A stretch of 64,000 nt of DNA from Prostheceraeus crozeri (Eukaryota > Platyhelminthes > Polycladida > Euryleptidae), in contig CAJQUW010015625.1 in NCBI GenBank assembly GCA_907163375.1, forward strand, positions 124,001 through 188,000, read 5' to 3'. The notes under the pieces are model-generated. The model ran no database searches and was not told the origin of the DNA. It saw only the letters and a program-made list of their open reading frames with translations. The translations under genes were made by a program, and so were the position numbers. Below, piece after piece: positions 14,405 through 25,080 of the stretch; the first letter of the stretch is position 1, and the number at the start of each line of letters is the position of its first letter.

Positions 14405-14705
14405 AAAATCTCCAGCCTTTTGGAGTGCATATAGTAGAATTTTGACATTTTCAAAGCGCCGCAGTAGGAGTGTAACTAGAAGAATTTGATGTTTTATAAA
14501 GCACTGCAACTAGTAGAATTTTGATGTTTTATAAAGCGCCGCAGGTGAAACCTCGTGCCTTTTAGGAATGTAACTGGTAGAATTTTGATGCTTTATAAAG
14601 CACTGCAGCTAGTAGAATTTTGATGTTTTATAAAGCGACACAGGCGAAACCTCCAGCCTTTTGGGTGTAACTAATAGAATTCACGCTTTTTAAAACGCAT
14701 GGAGT
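14405..14705. repeat. Minisatellite-like tandem array in a Vasa intron
   Basis: Repeats of about 42 bases share the core GTAGAATTTTGATGTTTTAT followed by AAAGCGCCGCAG or AAAGCACTGCAG. A higher-order unit of about 110 bases also carries GAAACCTCCAGCCTTTTGG. Copies are clearly diverged, so the array is old. Confidence 0.75.
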
Positions 14706-15707
14706 GTATAAAGCATTTTCTCGGCAATTATAACACCCAGGAATTGCAACTTTTTCGGACCTGTGTTATTTCAAAATATCATGATATGAGGGAGCTTTTG
14801 TGAATTTTCAAAATTTCTTTGCGTGTATAATGAATGAGTTTCACAATGTACGAGTGATAATATATCCCGTGTACACAGTAGAACGAAATGGAATTATTGT
14901 TCACTTCAAAATGTCCGGCATCGGAGAGGGTACCTCCTAAAGAGTCAAAAACCGTAGCAAGGAAATATAAATCACGTAGCGAATATACAATATAAATAAT
15001 GCATAGTCTAGTCAAAAAAAGTCCAACATCCTCAAGAAGGACCCACTGACCGTCAAAGGGGTGCCCATGATCGTCAGAAAGGAAAATATGGATAATATCA
15101 GTTGTAATAACTTGTAATCAGAGGGGTCTTACATGCAACGCATCAGGAAGATGCTGTCTTATGAAGGGATCATGCGTTGCTTCATGAAGATGTCATTCCA
15201 TCTTAGGGGCCCACGTACCGTACCTCCTATCCCCTTACCCTTCCATTTTAATTGCATTTTCTGGTGAATCTGTGAAATGACCCAGATGGCCGTCAAAAAA
15301 TCCGGAATTCCGGAAGATTCTCTTCCCTGTAATCGTCGTGTGAAACGCAAACATGTACATGCAGGCTAGCCATGCAGTAGCGTCATAACTAAGATGCCTA
15401 TAATTAGTGTGATAAAATAATTCACATCTAATCAGATTGTCTCCACTTTTTTCAACTTCTGCGTTTTGACATGAAATTTACATTTCATAATAATACCATG
15501 CTGACCAGAATTTTAAAACAATTGCATTTCTTTCACTATACTCTCATTGTTCGCTCAGTTTTCTTTCTTGTCACCAGCTGTGCATCAACAATATCACCTA
15601 CATTGTCACTTCATTTATTGATGAGTTGCATAGATATGTTTTGAATTTTTAGAAGCGTACCTAACATAGTGAAATACTTTGTGAAGCGACATTCGAAACA
15701 CAGCAAT

Positions 15708-15960
15708 TATGGGTAAAGACAAAATTCACCAACGAGAGTTTCTTAAATGGTAGTTCTGCGTGAAGAAGGAAAGACATTTTGTTCGATCGCCAAACGTCTT
15801 GGTACGTACTTCCCATTCAACTGTTATTCGATGTTAATCACGTTTAAGGCAACTGGGAGTTACTTTCCAAGGAAAAGATCTGGCAGAAAATGTTGCACAT
15901 CAGTTCAACTTGATCGTTCTTTTAGAAGAGCCGTAGTGAAGGATACCGTGTTTCACTAAT
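15708..15960 (+). pseudogene. Tc1-type transposase, N-terminal relic
   Basis: The peptide starts MGKDKIHQRE and continues, after a stop, in another frame as LREEGKTFCSIAKRLG. A further frame change leads to TFKATGSYFPRKRSGRKC. This is the order of the paired-type helix-turn-helix DNA-binding region of Tc1 transposases, including the GRPR-like arginine-rich link. It carries at least one stop and one or two frameshifts. The catalytic domain is not found downstream. It lies in a Vasa intron, on the strand opposite the gene. Confidence 0.6.
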
Positions 15961-16690
15961 TCAACATCAATCTTCTAAGACAACTCGATATAGGACTCCC
16001 GTGTGTCTCTAGCAAGCCAGCATGGATTGTTGTCTCGAATTCCTTGACTCATAAATGCGATGACATTCATTTGTAGCATGTAACCCGCTTGTACTTTCAA
16101 CATGCATAAATTCAGACTAAAAAGCTATAGCACCATGAACTCGAAATTACTGTAAAAATTGTCCAGTTACCGGCGCGCACTACGATAAGGCTTTGCCTTA
16201 AAGAATTTCTACATGACTTTTTTGCTAATAAGGGCACATTTCCAATTCCTATATAATAGTTATTACATAAGATTATGCAATCGTCAAGATATGCATTCAA
16301 TTGTCAACACATGGATGATAGCATGATTTAAGTAAAGGGAAACATGACAAGCAGCCACGTTGCGTTGTCAACATGTAAAAAAGGCCTGTACTACGAAACA
16401 CTTTTTTCCTGCTCTACCGAAAAAGCGAATGACACTCGACAAAAAGCGAAAATTCATGCATATTTTTGAAAAAGCGAATATCTGGGTGGCCTGTTTCAGC
16501 AGTACTTTTATTACAAAGAGACACTTAGATCGTTACTTTTCAAAAATGGCACGGACTTTCGCGAAGCTGGATAAAGTCGTCAATTGAAAACTGACTTAAG
16601 ACGGCGAACAGAAGATTACCGTCGCTTTTGAAGTGTAATTCTCCTAATACAGTACCCACACGCCCGTCAACATGGATCATTTTTTCTTAC

Positions 16691-17074
16691 CTTTTTCTTT
16701 TGTTCGACGAAAACCAGTACTTTCCTCGTCATTCGTCCACTGCTATCGCGAACACTCATCAGTATATCACGTAAACAATCATCGCGGTTTTTTACTTCAC
16801 CATCTTCGTCAGGAGATTCAACCAAAATTATTTGTTGTTCAACATCTGCACATGCAGCGCCAACAATGCCAACAGCAAGGAAAAGATAATCTTTGCAGTA
16901 TTTAGCAGCCATCTGTTGAACTTCTTTTGGAAAAGTTGCACTGAACATGAGTACTTGCTTAGGATCATCCGAAGTCATTCTACTGAATATCTCTTCGATA
17001 TCAGGGGCAAAGCCCATATCTAGCATTCGATCCGCCTCGTCCAAAACTACATATTTTAGGAAATTGAAGGATAT
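16691..17074 (-). CDS. vasa: Vasa/DDX4-type DEAD-box helicase, DEAD-motif exon
   Basis: The acceptor TATTTCCAG ends at 17075 and the donor GTAAGA begins at 16690, leaving 128 codons in phase 0. The peptide carries VLDEADRMLDMGF (motif II, the DEAD box that binds magnesium-ATP), MFSATFPKEVQ (motif III) and KVLVFVEQKKK (motif IV). Domain 1 ends and domain 2 starts inside this exon. Residues DYLFLAVGIVGAA match the conserved Vasa segment FLAVGRVG. The neighbouring 8 kb intron upstream (17075-25080) is filled with nested hAT transposons, the first starting 61 bases from this exon's acceptor. Confidence 0.93.
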
Positions 17075-17308
17075 CTGGAAATAGACGATTGCGCTCATAA
17101 GACACTGCAACAACAGTCAAGTGTTGTTACAAACCAGGGTTGCCAACGCACATTTTAGAAAAAAAGTGCAAAATGCTTTTTTTAGAAGCATAACTCACTA
17201 TAAATAAAAGCCTCTTTAGGCAACCAAAAAGTCAGATTTGCTGTAATTTATATGGATTTTACTGTCATATATTACATAAAAATTATGAGTTAAGTTTTTA
17301 GTGATCAC

Positions 17309-19586
17309 TAGGGCAATTTTTTATGACCTAAAAATCGAATAAATATGACTTAAAAAAGCTTGGAATATAACCAAATATAACCTAAAAAATCTCAAAATAT
17401 GACCTAAAAATCTTAGACTGTAATTTCATATGATTTAAAAACTTAAATTTATCGACAATTAAGTTTTCATTTTCAGGCAAAAAGTGAAAAAGTTCAATTT
17501 ACAATCATTTATATTTCAAAAACAATTTACGACAAAAGCAAATTTTCTTCTACAACTGTTTAAAGCTTATTGTACAAAACGGTAATGTAGTTTACTACAT
17601 TTGATGGTAAAAATGGTCTGTCTTTGCGAAGCATCTTATTTAACATGGAGAAAGAACGCTCTACGGAAGCACTGGTTGGTTGGCAGCGATGCAACTCAGA
17701 GTAAAGTGCTGGTGGAAGTTCTTGTTTCTCCATTTTGATGATGGCATCCAAGTCCACGTTCTTTTCTAGTCTTCTTTTCACGTAGCCACTGATTTGTGCG
17801 CTATCTTCTTGTAAGTTGATGTTATGTAGCTCGGCATGCGCTTCTGAGATTGTGAACGTTGAGGCTTCAAACTTCTGAATTAATTTGGGTAGATTCTCGT
17901 AATCGCGCTTTATCTTCATCAGGGATTCGGCGACGCCTGCGCAGTTGACAGCAGCTTTTGCGTTTTCTACGATTTTCCCGTCGTCTTCATAGCTGTTAAC
18001 GATGTCGCGAACTTTTGAGAAGTTGTCGGAGTAATAGAAAGCGGCATTCAGCCAAGTGCCCCACCGCATCACCACAGGCTCCGGCGGACTTCCGATCTTA
18101 TCGAATAAGCTCCTGCGTTCCTTGTTCTTCACTGTGGTGGCTTTAACTCGCGCGATAACTTCATCGACATCTTTGAAATGTGCTCGAACGCGCTCAGCGC
18201 AGTTATGAAGTAAATGTGACGTGCAAGTAACATGGAATAGGTTGGGAAACATCACTTTCAGAGCTGTGGTGGAGGCTGTCATGTAGCTGGCTGCGTCGCT
18301 TAGGAGTAAAACGAATTTCTCCCGCGGCACCTCTAACTTCCTCACCACGTCGTCCACTTTACCGGCGATTACAGTTTGATTAACAGTGGTGACCACGCTG
18401 CTTTCCACGAGGAACGTCTTCTCAGGCGAGGCTGTGTCTCCAACGAGAATGTTGACGTACTTGCATTTAGCGATTTCACTCTCGTCGATCACCATAAAGA
18501 CGTTTTTATCCTGCAGCACAGTCTTGATCTTCTGAAGCTGTTGCTTTGCTAAGGTGTCCACATGAGCGCGACAGGTTGTCTCCGATGGAACTGGTTGCTG
18601 CAAGTCGTTGAAGAGGGCCCGAATCTTGGGGTGTTGCAGTTTGTGGAGCGGGATGTCTGCTGACAGGAAAGCGTCCACTAACTTCTCTGTGAAGTCGCGC
18701 TTCACTATAGGCAGAAACGTCTGTTTGGCTTTCGGCTTTCCTTCCTCCACTTCAGCTTGGTGTTTTCTGGTGCTGCGGTGTTGGGTAACTCGAAACTGCT
18801 TGTCGCAGTTCACAGTTGTGTGGCATAGTCTGCAGTACAGATCCCCACTGGCGTTCAAGCAGAACTCATTCGGATATTCTCTTGCAACAATGTGTGCCTT
18901 GTTGCAGGCACTTGTCACGCGCACTTTAGGCATCTTGATAGATAGTACTACGATAGGCATGCCGTACATCAGCCTTTCCCTTCTCTCGCCATGACGTCAT
19001 GTGCAGAGATATGATGATAATGTAGATAGAAGATGAGCGTGCGTACTGCGTTACCGAATCAGACAAGCGCTCGTGGTCGATAGGAGGGGAAAATTATTGT
19101 ACATATCTCTAATCGAAGCGTGCCGTTGATGTCAGCAGCTGTATGGCAGAAAATAACTGGCCTGCTGTGAATAAACAGCAGACATTTGAATAGTTGTGTC
19201 AGACAGAGTAATTTTTAATGAAACCAATGAAAATTAAGCTAATATACCATTAAGGTGGGATTTAGTCAGCTGCCGCTGCCATTGGCTACTTTCTCTGTGC
19301 CTGCCAGTTGGAAAGTGATGAATTCTCACATGTCTTTCTTTATTCATCTGTATTGATTGTTCAAAAAATGATTTATTGTAGACACAAGTAGGCTACGCTC
19401 GTATTATACATCAAAACATCGATCATTTTATATGATCCGTCAACCATAACAGTCTAAAACTACTGAAAAATGACCTTAATATGACGAGATATGACCAAAT
19501 ACAGAAGATATGACAAAATATTACCTTAACATTATAATATGCCAAAAATATGACAAAATATGACTTGTCATAAATAAATTGCCCTA
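17309..19586 (-). mobile_element. Apparently intact hAT transposon, copy 1
   Basis: The inverted ends TAGGGCAATTTTTTATGAC and GTCATAAATAAATTGCCCTA are flanked by the 8-base duplication GTGATCAC (17301-17308 and 19587-19594). The 2278-base element holds one long transposase frame on the minus strand. Subterminal DNA on both sides is full of TATGAC/GTCATA-like motifs, plausible transposase binding sites. It is almost identical to 36058-38324. Confidence 0.95.
17560..18969 (-). CDS. hAT transposase (copy 1)
   Basis: The predicted protein has 469 residues. Near the amino end is a BED-like zinc finger (Cys46, Cys49, His64, His70). The catalytic core has VIDES around residue 162 and LLSDAASYM around 225, in the positions of the first two hAT aspartates. 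CTSH (249-252) gives the hAT CxxH motif, and RWGTW lies at 302-306. The last 40 residues hold SASVERSFSMLNKMLRK, the hAT dimerisation block with the catalytic glutamate. It would cut out and reinsert the element. The frame is uninterrupted and identical in translation to the second copy. The first methionine is used here, but MPKVRVTSACNKAH twelve residues later is an equally good start. Confidence 0.9.
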   Translation of the reverse strand: MYGMPIVVLSIKMPKVRVTSACNKAHIVAREYPNEFCLNASGDLYCRLCHTTVNCDKQFRVTQHRSTRKHQAEVEEGKPKAKQTFLPIVKRDFTEKLVDAFLSADIPLHKLQHPKIRALFNDLQQPVPSETTCRAHVDTLAKQQLQKIKTVLQDKNVFMVIDESEIAKCKYVNILVGDTASPEKTFLVESSVVTTVNQTVIAGKVDDVVRKLEVPREKFVLLLSDAASYMTASTTALKVMFPNLFHVTCTSHLLHNCAERVRAHFKDVDEVIARVKATTVKNKERRSLFDKIGSPPEPVVMRWGTWLNAAFYYSDNFSKVRDIVNSYEDDGKIVENAKAAVNCAGVAESLMKIKRDYENLPKLIQKFEASTFTISEAHAELHNINLQEDSAQISGYVKRRLEKNVDLDAIIKMEKQELPPALYSELHRCQPTSASVERSFSMLNKMLRKDRPFLPSNVVNYITVLYNKL

Positions 19587-21217
19587 GTGATCACTTAATT
19601 TTGAACCTCAGCAGGAAACGAGGTTATCAAGGAATTTTACGATTGCGACTATTGTTATATGATTATGATTCCTAATTGTGTCGGAGACTTACCTGCATGA
19701 ACAATTATATGCATTTTTCCTTTCTGTTGCAGTCGCAGTTGTCATTGCTTTCATTGAATAAAAGCTTGATCGCAAAAAAGTTGTGCTACTTATTTAATTA
19801 TTGCATCTTCAGTCAAATTACTCAAGCGCTTACTTCGAGTGACAAACTTAGTATTTCTAGAACTAGAAGAATATCAAAAGGAAAGCCTACGATATCAAAT
19901 CAATCAATCCGTATTCACGTTAGAGGTCGTTGAAGATTGAGTCATGTTTGAACAAATTCAAACTTCACTGACTATAAACAATATATGAACACGGGGAACT
20001 CATCAAATAAATAATGAATATTAGGGTCTCCTCAACATTTCATGACTTTTCCATTTCAATAGAATATTGCTATCTATTACTGTAAGCAGGGTTATGGGTT
20101 TACCTGAAAAAATCGTCATTAGATTAATTGCACTATCACATAAAAAGGCTCCGGTGTGTAATATTAGTCAATAAGAGCAGAGAACATCAAATTTTGAGTA
20201 AAAAAGCATTTCGCCATTTTTCAGAAAAAAGCACGAGTGGCAGCCCTGTTACAAACCATAGAATCATATGAAATTCCTGGGGGTAGGCGAATAATAGATA
20301 AATGCGAGCAAGACAAGGGGTGCAATGTGTTGTGGCCTACTTATTTATGGCTGATAACAGGGTGGTGGCCAGATTATTATTCAAATTCCCGGGCTATTTG
20401 ATCGAATTTCCGCGATATTTCTTATTTTGACCAGATATGTTTTCCAATTATAGCGCTCAAAAATTAACCGGACCAAACCCACCATTATCCTACCAAATTT
20501 TGACCCTATCGCGCTCAGCAGTGTTTCTTAAGATTATAAACGTATAGTTTTTTCTCCAGAATGGTCTGCAGCAAGTGAACTACGTATGGAATCTAAATGA
20601 TTTCACATCGATAGAAAAATACACTTCCGCTAAAACAATAGATAAAAAAGCTAACCGGCTAAGTAAGTGATCAAATGTGTTAATTAAAGACCTAATTAAG
20701 GTAGTTCTAAAAACTTTTTTTTGGTTCTGGTAACCTTCAAAAGTAATAAATAGACATCGATATTCGGAAACCGTGATACATAAGTCCCATTAGCTTGGGT
20801 GGCCTTCTTGTCACGATTTACTCTGAGATTTTGTAACTGATCACTTAGCTTAGTTATTGATTTTCATTCAAAACACCAAAACTCTTTATGCACCTTTTCC
20901 CTCAGCTCCGTGTAGATGAAGGCGTCAGTGTTGCCACTCCACCTAATAAGATCATTATTGCCAGTTGATAAAAATATTGCCAAAAATGTTCTTGGGGAAA
21001 GCGTCTACAAGCACATGAGCAGTCAGAAAAAAGTGATGAATTATAGGAATATAATTGTATATTAGATATGCAAACTACCGGATACATTAACAGGTGAACG
21101 TGCGAACATCAAAAACACAGGGAAGCACGAACTTCCAAAAAACTGACCATGAACGTGAGAACCCTAAAAGCTATAGTAGGTTATCGCCAGATGCTACAGG
21201 CTTCTAGTGTAGACATT

Positions 21218-21530
21218 CTGAATTGAATTACAAAAATACTGTTTTAATGGAATAAACTGAGTTTTCGGCAAACAGAAGACTTTTGGAATGAATTACAAAA
21301 ATATTTATGTCACAAAAGTCAGTACTGTTAATTTCAGTAAAAGAAATCGGGTGGACTGAATTACACAATGCGTGCATCACAAAAGTCAGCACTGCTGATT
21401 TCAGCAAAAAGATTTGTCGATTGAGTTATGAAAACATTTACATGTTGTATATCGTAAAAGTCAATAGGCCTACTGTGTTGTTAATTTCAGCACAAGAACT
21501 CGTGTGGACTGAATTACAAAAACATTTGAA
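21218..21530. repeat. Degenerate tandem array inside hAT element
   Basis: Three to four imperfect units share GAATTACAAAAATATT, CACAAAAGTCAGTACTG and TTAATTTCAG. The two plus-strand frames here are products of the repeat, not genes. Confidence 0.6.
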
Positions 21531-21552
21531 CATGTACATATACCACTGTGCT

Positions 21553-22474
21553 TCAAATTTGAAATTTGATAATTTCCATAGGAACTTGGGACTTAGACTT
21601 TTTAAAATAATGTATACATTTATCACTTCGTAACAAGACCAAACAGTCACGTCTTGGAAAATTTGGGCAATGGAAAGAAATCGATTCTTGGCATCCTCCG
21701 CTAATTGTTCCTTCACGAGAGTAACTTTCTTCAGTTCCGCAAAAAGCCTCCTGCAATTTCAATTCAGCTGCTGTTTGTCTAGCATAAACTTCTTCCTTTT
21801 CTTCTAGACAACTGTCCATACGCTGTGGATCATTTTGTACCGCTTTCTTTAATTCACCAGCTACTAAAGCAGTCAGTTTCGCAATTTTCTCACTCTCTGA
21901 TGCTCTTTTCTGTTTTGCCACAAAAGCGCATATTCCGCATGAGCTTTAAATCCTTGATAAATCAAATTTGAATGATGCGCTGGTTTCTTTTCTGCAACGC
22001 AGGAAGGAACGACATAGTAAAAGACCTTCTCTGATGTCATCGGACAACCGATTACGCTTCTCACTGTCATCGATGTCGTGCGACTTCCTGATGTCTCTTT
22101 CACAATCGGCATTTCCATGGAAAAGGGTGGAACAGGTCGCCGGTTACTTCGGACATGCTTCGGATTTGTGCTTATCCTCCCATAGGTTTAAAAGTTGTTT
22201 GTCCGGATAGGTCAAAATTTTCATAGCTACTCTTGCATCTGTACCGAAGTACATCGGAAACTTCTTTGTTCGTGGGACTGATGAGGATCTCGCCAACAGG
22301 AAGTTGATTATCGAAGTCACTGATATTCACTTTCTTCACAGTTTTGCTGTCGCAATGTTCTAGTTTCAAGAATTGTACTGCGACATTCTTCACCATGCTA
22401 ATGAGTTGAGGTCTCAAACGATTAATTGAGATGACCGAACACTGTTCAAACAACTTTTGAAACGGTTCCGCCAT
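21553..22474 (-). pseudogene. hAT transposase relic
   Basis: Several frames on the minus strand are needed to follow it. The segment at 22172-22474 (PFQKLFEQCSVISINRLRP, then KVNISDFDNQLPVGEI) resembles the middle of SCAND3/ZMYM-like hAT transposases, where a PFL..FQ motif is followed by a helix pair. Downstream frames include a coiled-coil-like stretch rich in Glu, Lys and Ala. There are at least two frame changes and stops. I see no BED finger or intact catalytic motif. Confidence 0.5.
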
Positions 22475-23636
22475 CTGCGTAGCATAGATGAAGAATCGGA
22501 TTTTATTCAGTTTCCAGATCTTTCAAAGAGAAATATAATCTCTTTGAACGACGTGAGCCATCGCTCTGAGCGATCAATTGAAAAAGGATTAATTTCGTTA
22601 AGAGGATGTCCTTGAAGGAGTCGGTGGTATGAACTATGTACGAGTGCAAAAAATAGACTGTGGCGTTTATAAGCATATTCTATTTGGTAGAACTTAGCTC
22701 AATTTTATTGTAACCGTAGTGAAAAAGTTTGAAATATACCGACTTTCTTCCTCATATCTAGCAGTTCCAACAGCCAGAATGTTAGAATGTTGGACTCGAG
22801 CATAATGATGTCTCGTAGTGATGTGGTACAGATTCACAGACCACTGATCAAGTATTGTGAATAATAGATTTTATATTCGCTATTAGAGTGACTCGCGTAA
22901 TTCTTTTCAAATGACCTATTTAATTATCTCAAAAACCTGACCATGAATTCAAAAATTTCTTTTCACAATATTATCGTTCTAAATCTGAAAAATATTGCCA
23001 ACTATAATGAACTATCTGATTATTATTGCATATTGCCACGAGTGGCAACACTGGAAGGCGTAAAACCAAACCAGTGTTAAGTTGTTCAATTCTTGCTCTG
23101 ATTTTTTTATTGCTCAAAAAGTTGTGCACTTGTAAAACATCTTACAACTTATGAAATTGATAACGTGTATATTAAGTGATCATTTAGACATGATTTTTTC
23201 CTAGCATGCAAAACTCGCAACTTTAATTGTATCATTAAAGACTGCATAATTAGCCAATTTGACACATTACGAGTCTGTTGAGAAATTCGCGTCAACGACT
23301 TAACCATCACCTCACAGATATCATTGACAGTCATATGGTAACGAAGCAAATTTACGAAGTCATTAATATTTCATCCAGATGTTGTGCAAAGATCTTGGTT
23401 GTATCAACTAGGATTCGAAGAATTTTTATAAAAATGGTGGACTAAATAAAAGTCATGTCAATAGCAGTTGAAATAATGAAATTATGCTCATTTAACTTAG
23501 CGATATAAAAATCACAAAATGGCATTCCCCGGGCTATTTAAGCGCCAAATGGCTATTTCGCTGAAATTTAAGGGCGATTGCCGGGTTCGACAAAATTCCC
23601 GGGTTGCCTGGGATTACCGGGCTCGGCCGCCACCCT

Positions 23637-25080
23637 ATAATTATGTATAAAATTATACACACTATCACAAGCTACACATGCAGCCATCAACAAGCCCTAG
23701 ATCAGTGGATCTCAACCATTTTAGTTCCAGCACCCCTCCATAGATGAATTTCAACCTTCAATTTTTAGTTCGGTGATCATTGCAATTATAAAATATCGTG
23801 TTCTATAAGAAGTCTTGGGTTATATCAGTCATTATACTTGCCAATCTGCATGTACATGTCATACAAAAAACACATCATTACAAATAATAAGCATATTTAG
23901 GGGACCATCAGCAGGTTTGAAATGGTGATTGGTTGTAGCATGTCCATGTTTTCGTGGATTGAGAGCAAGATAGCATGGCGAGGGACTCAAAATGTACTAG
24001 TGAGCAAATTCGAGAATGATTCCTATTGGATGATGTAGTTGCATGGTGTTAACTATGTACTGTAGTTTGGCGTCGGGGGACTATCAGGTCTCGCTCGAAT
24101 ATGTTGACAAACCATGCCTGAATAATCAATCAATCATCATATTTCAACTTTCATTCACGATTTTCTCTTGTACAGAATAATAAGGCCCGGATCTTACGCA
24201 AAATGCATGAGCGCCTATATAAGGTTTTTTTTACTAAAGCTGTGTACTTTTTCATATTACTGATTTGTGATAACGTGATATTACTTAAGATGCCTTCATT
24301 CGGGACGTCGCAAACTTACCCATTGCCAGCCACAACCCCACTGGTTTTCGGCGATAAGTACAAGTACTTAAGATTCCATTCCAATAGTTGCACATTCCTG
24401 ATTATTTCATAAATTCATGACCAAGCATTTAGATGGATTAGAGCTACACCTGTCGATCAACCATACCACTGACGCATTCAGTCATCATAAACATTCTGAT
24501 CAATAAAGCAGCAAGACCTTCCAAGAGGTACTTGAATCAAAAAAATTTTAATGAAATTTTTCCATAAAATAAATTCCTCAAGACCAACCAGCCCATTTAT
24601 AGTTGAATATTTACCCTGACATCAGCGGACCCAAAAAAATTTTGGCTCTAGAACGATGAAAGAAATGTAGTTTATGGATCTCATTAGTGCAAATGGAGCA
24701 CTCAATACCGGGATCAAAAGTACAAGTATTCGATGAATAACACACTGGTTTGTCTAAATCAGTGTTCCTGCCAAATTCCGGAGAAAAAATCGAAACCTTT
24801 TAAACTTCTAAGTACTAGCAGAATTTTAGTTTTAGTTATATTTCTTCCTATTTCTTTAGTATGAAAAGTCATAGATGATTAAATCAAGCAAAAGCGATCT
24901 GTGATGATAAAATCAAGCATAGTTAATGTAGTAACAAGTAATTAACATTCGGATTAACATTGTGTGTACGTAACTAGCTTTTCTACAATCGATCATGTAG
25001 TTTAGAGCGGTTTAGTTGTGCTTTTGCATGCATCATAATTTACTTGCAAGAAAAAGCAAAATAAAACAAGATTGACTTAC
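23637..25080 (-). other. vasa: Vasa intron, 5' portion
   Basis: This part of the intron, next to exon 25081-26475, has no gene. It contains a single hAT-like terminus, CAGTGGATCTCAACC, at 23703, for which I find no partner end. Confidence 0.5.

Larger units (their letters stand above)
17135..20248. mobile_element. Outer hAT miniature element, split by a later hAT insertion
   Basis: The left end CAGGGTTGCCAACGC and the right end GAGTGGCAGCCCTG are inverted repeats. They are flanked by a perfect 8-base duplication TTACAAAC (17127-17134 and 20249-20256). Removing the inner element and one of its duplications leaves about 830 bases, with no transposase. It is therefore a non-autonomous hAT element that later received a complete hAT transposon. 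It lies in a Vasa intron. Confidence 0.85.
20926..23053 (-). mobile_element. Degenerate hAT transposon inside the outer hAT
   Basis: CAGTGTTGCCACTC at the left and GAGTGGCAACACTG at the right are inverted ends with a perfect 8-base duplication GAAGGCGT (20918-20925 and 23054-23061). The 2128-base interior carries broken transposase frames on the minus strand and a degenerate tandem array at 21218-21530. It is older than the 17309 element but its target duplication is still exact. Confidence 0.85.
20358..23636. mobile_element. Second hAT-like nest, outer element
   Basis: CAGGGTGGTGGCC at the left and GGCCGCCACCCT at the right are inverted, and both are followed inward by AAATTCCCGGG-type motifs in mirror orientation. 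The ends resemble hAT termini. I cannot find a convincing 8-base duplication (only ATAA is shared), so the element is old or one end is altered. Without the inner element it would be about 1.1 kb. Confidence 0.6.

Noticed and set aside
18608-18994. 128-codon plus-strand frame, also at 37358-37744
   Set aside because: It is antisense to the hAT transposase and duplicated only because the transposon is.
23703-23745. hAT terminus CAGTGGATCTCAACC
   Set aside because: No matching inverted end or duplication was found, so an element cannot be delimited.
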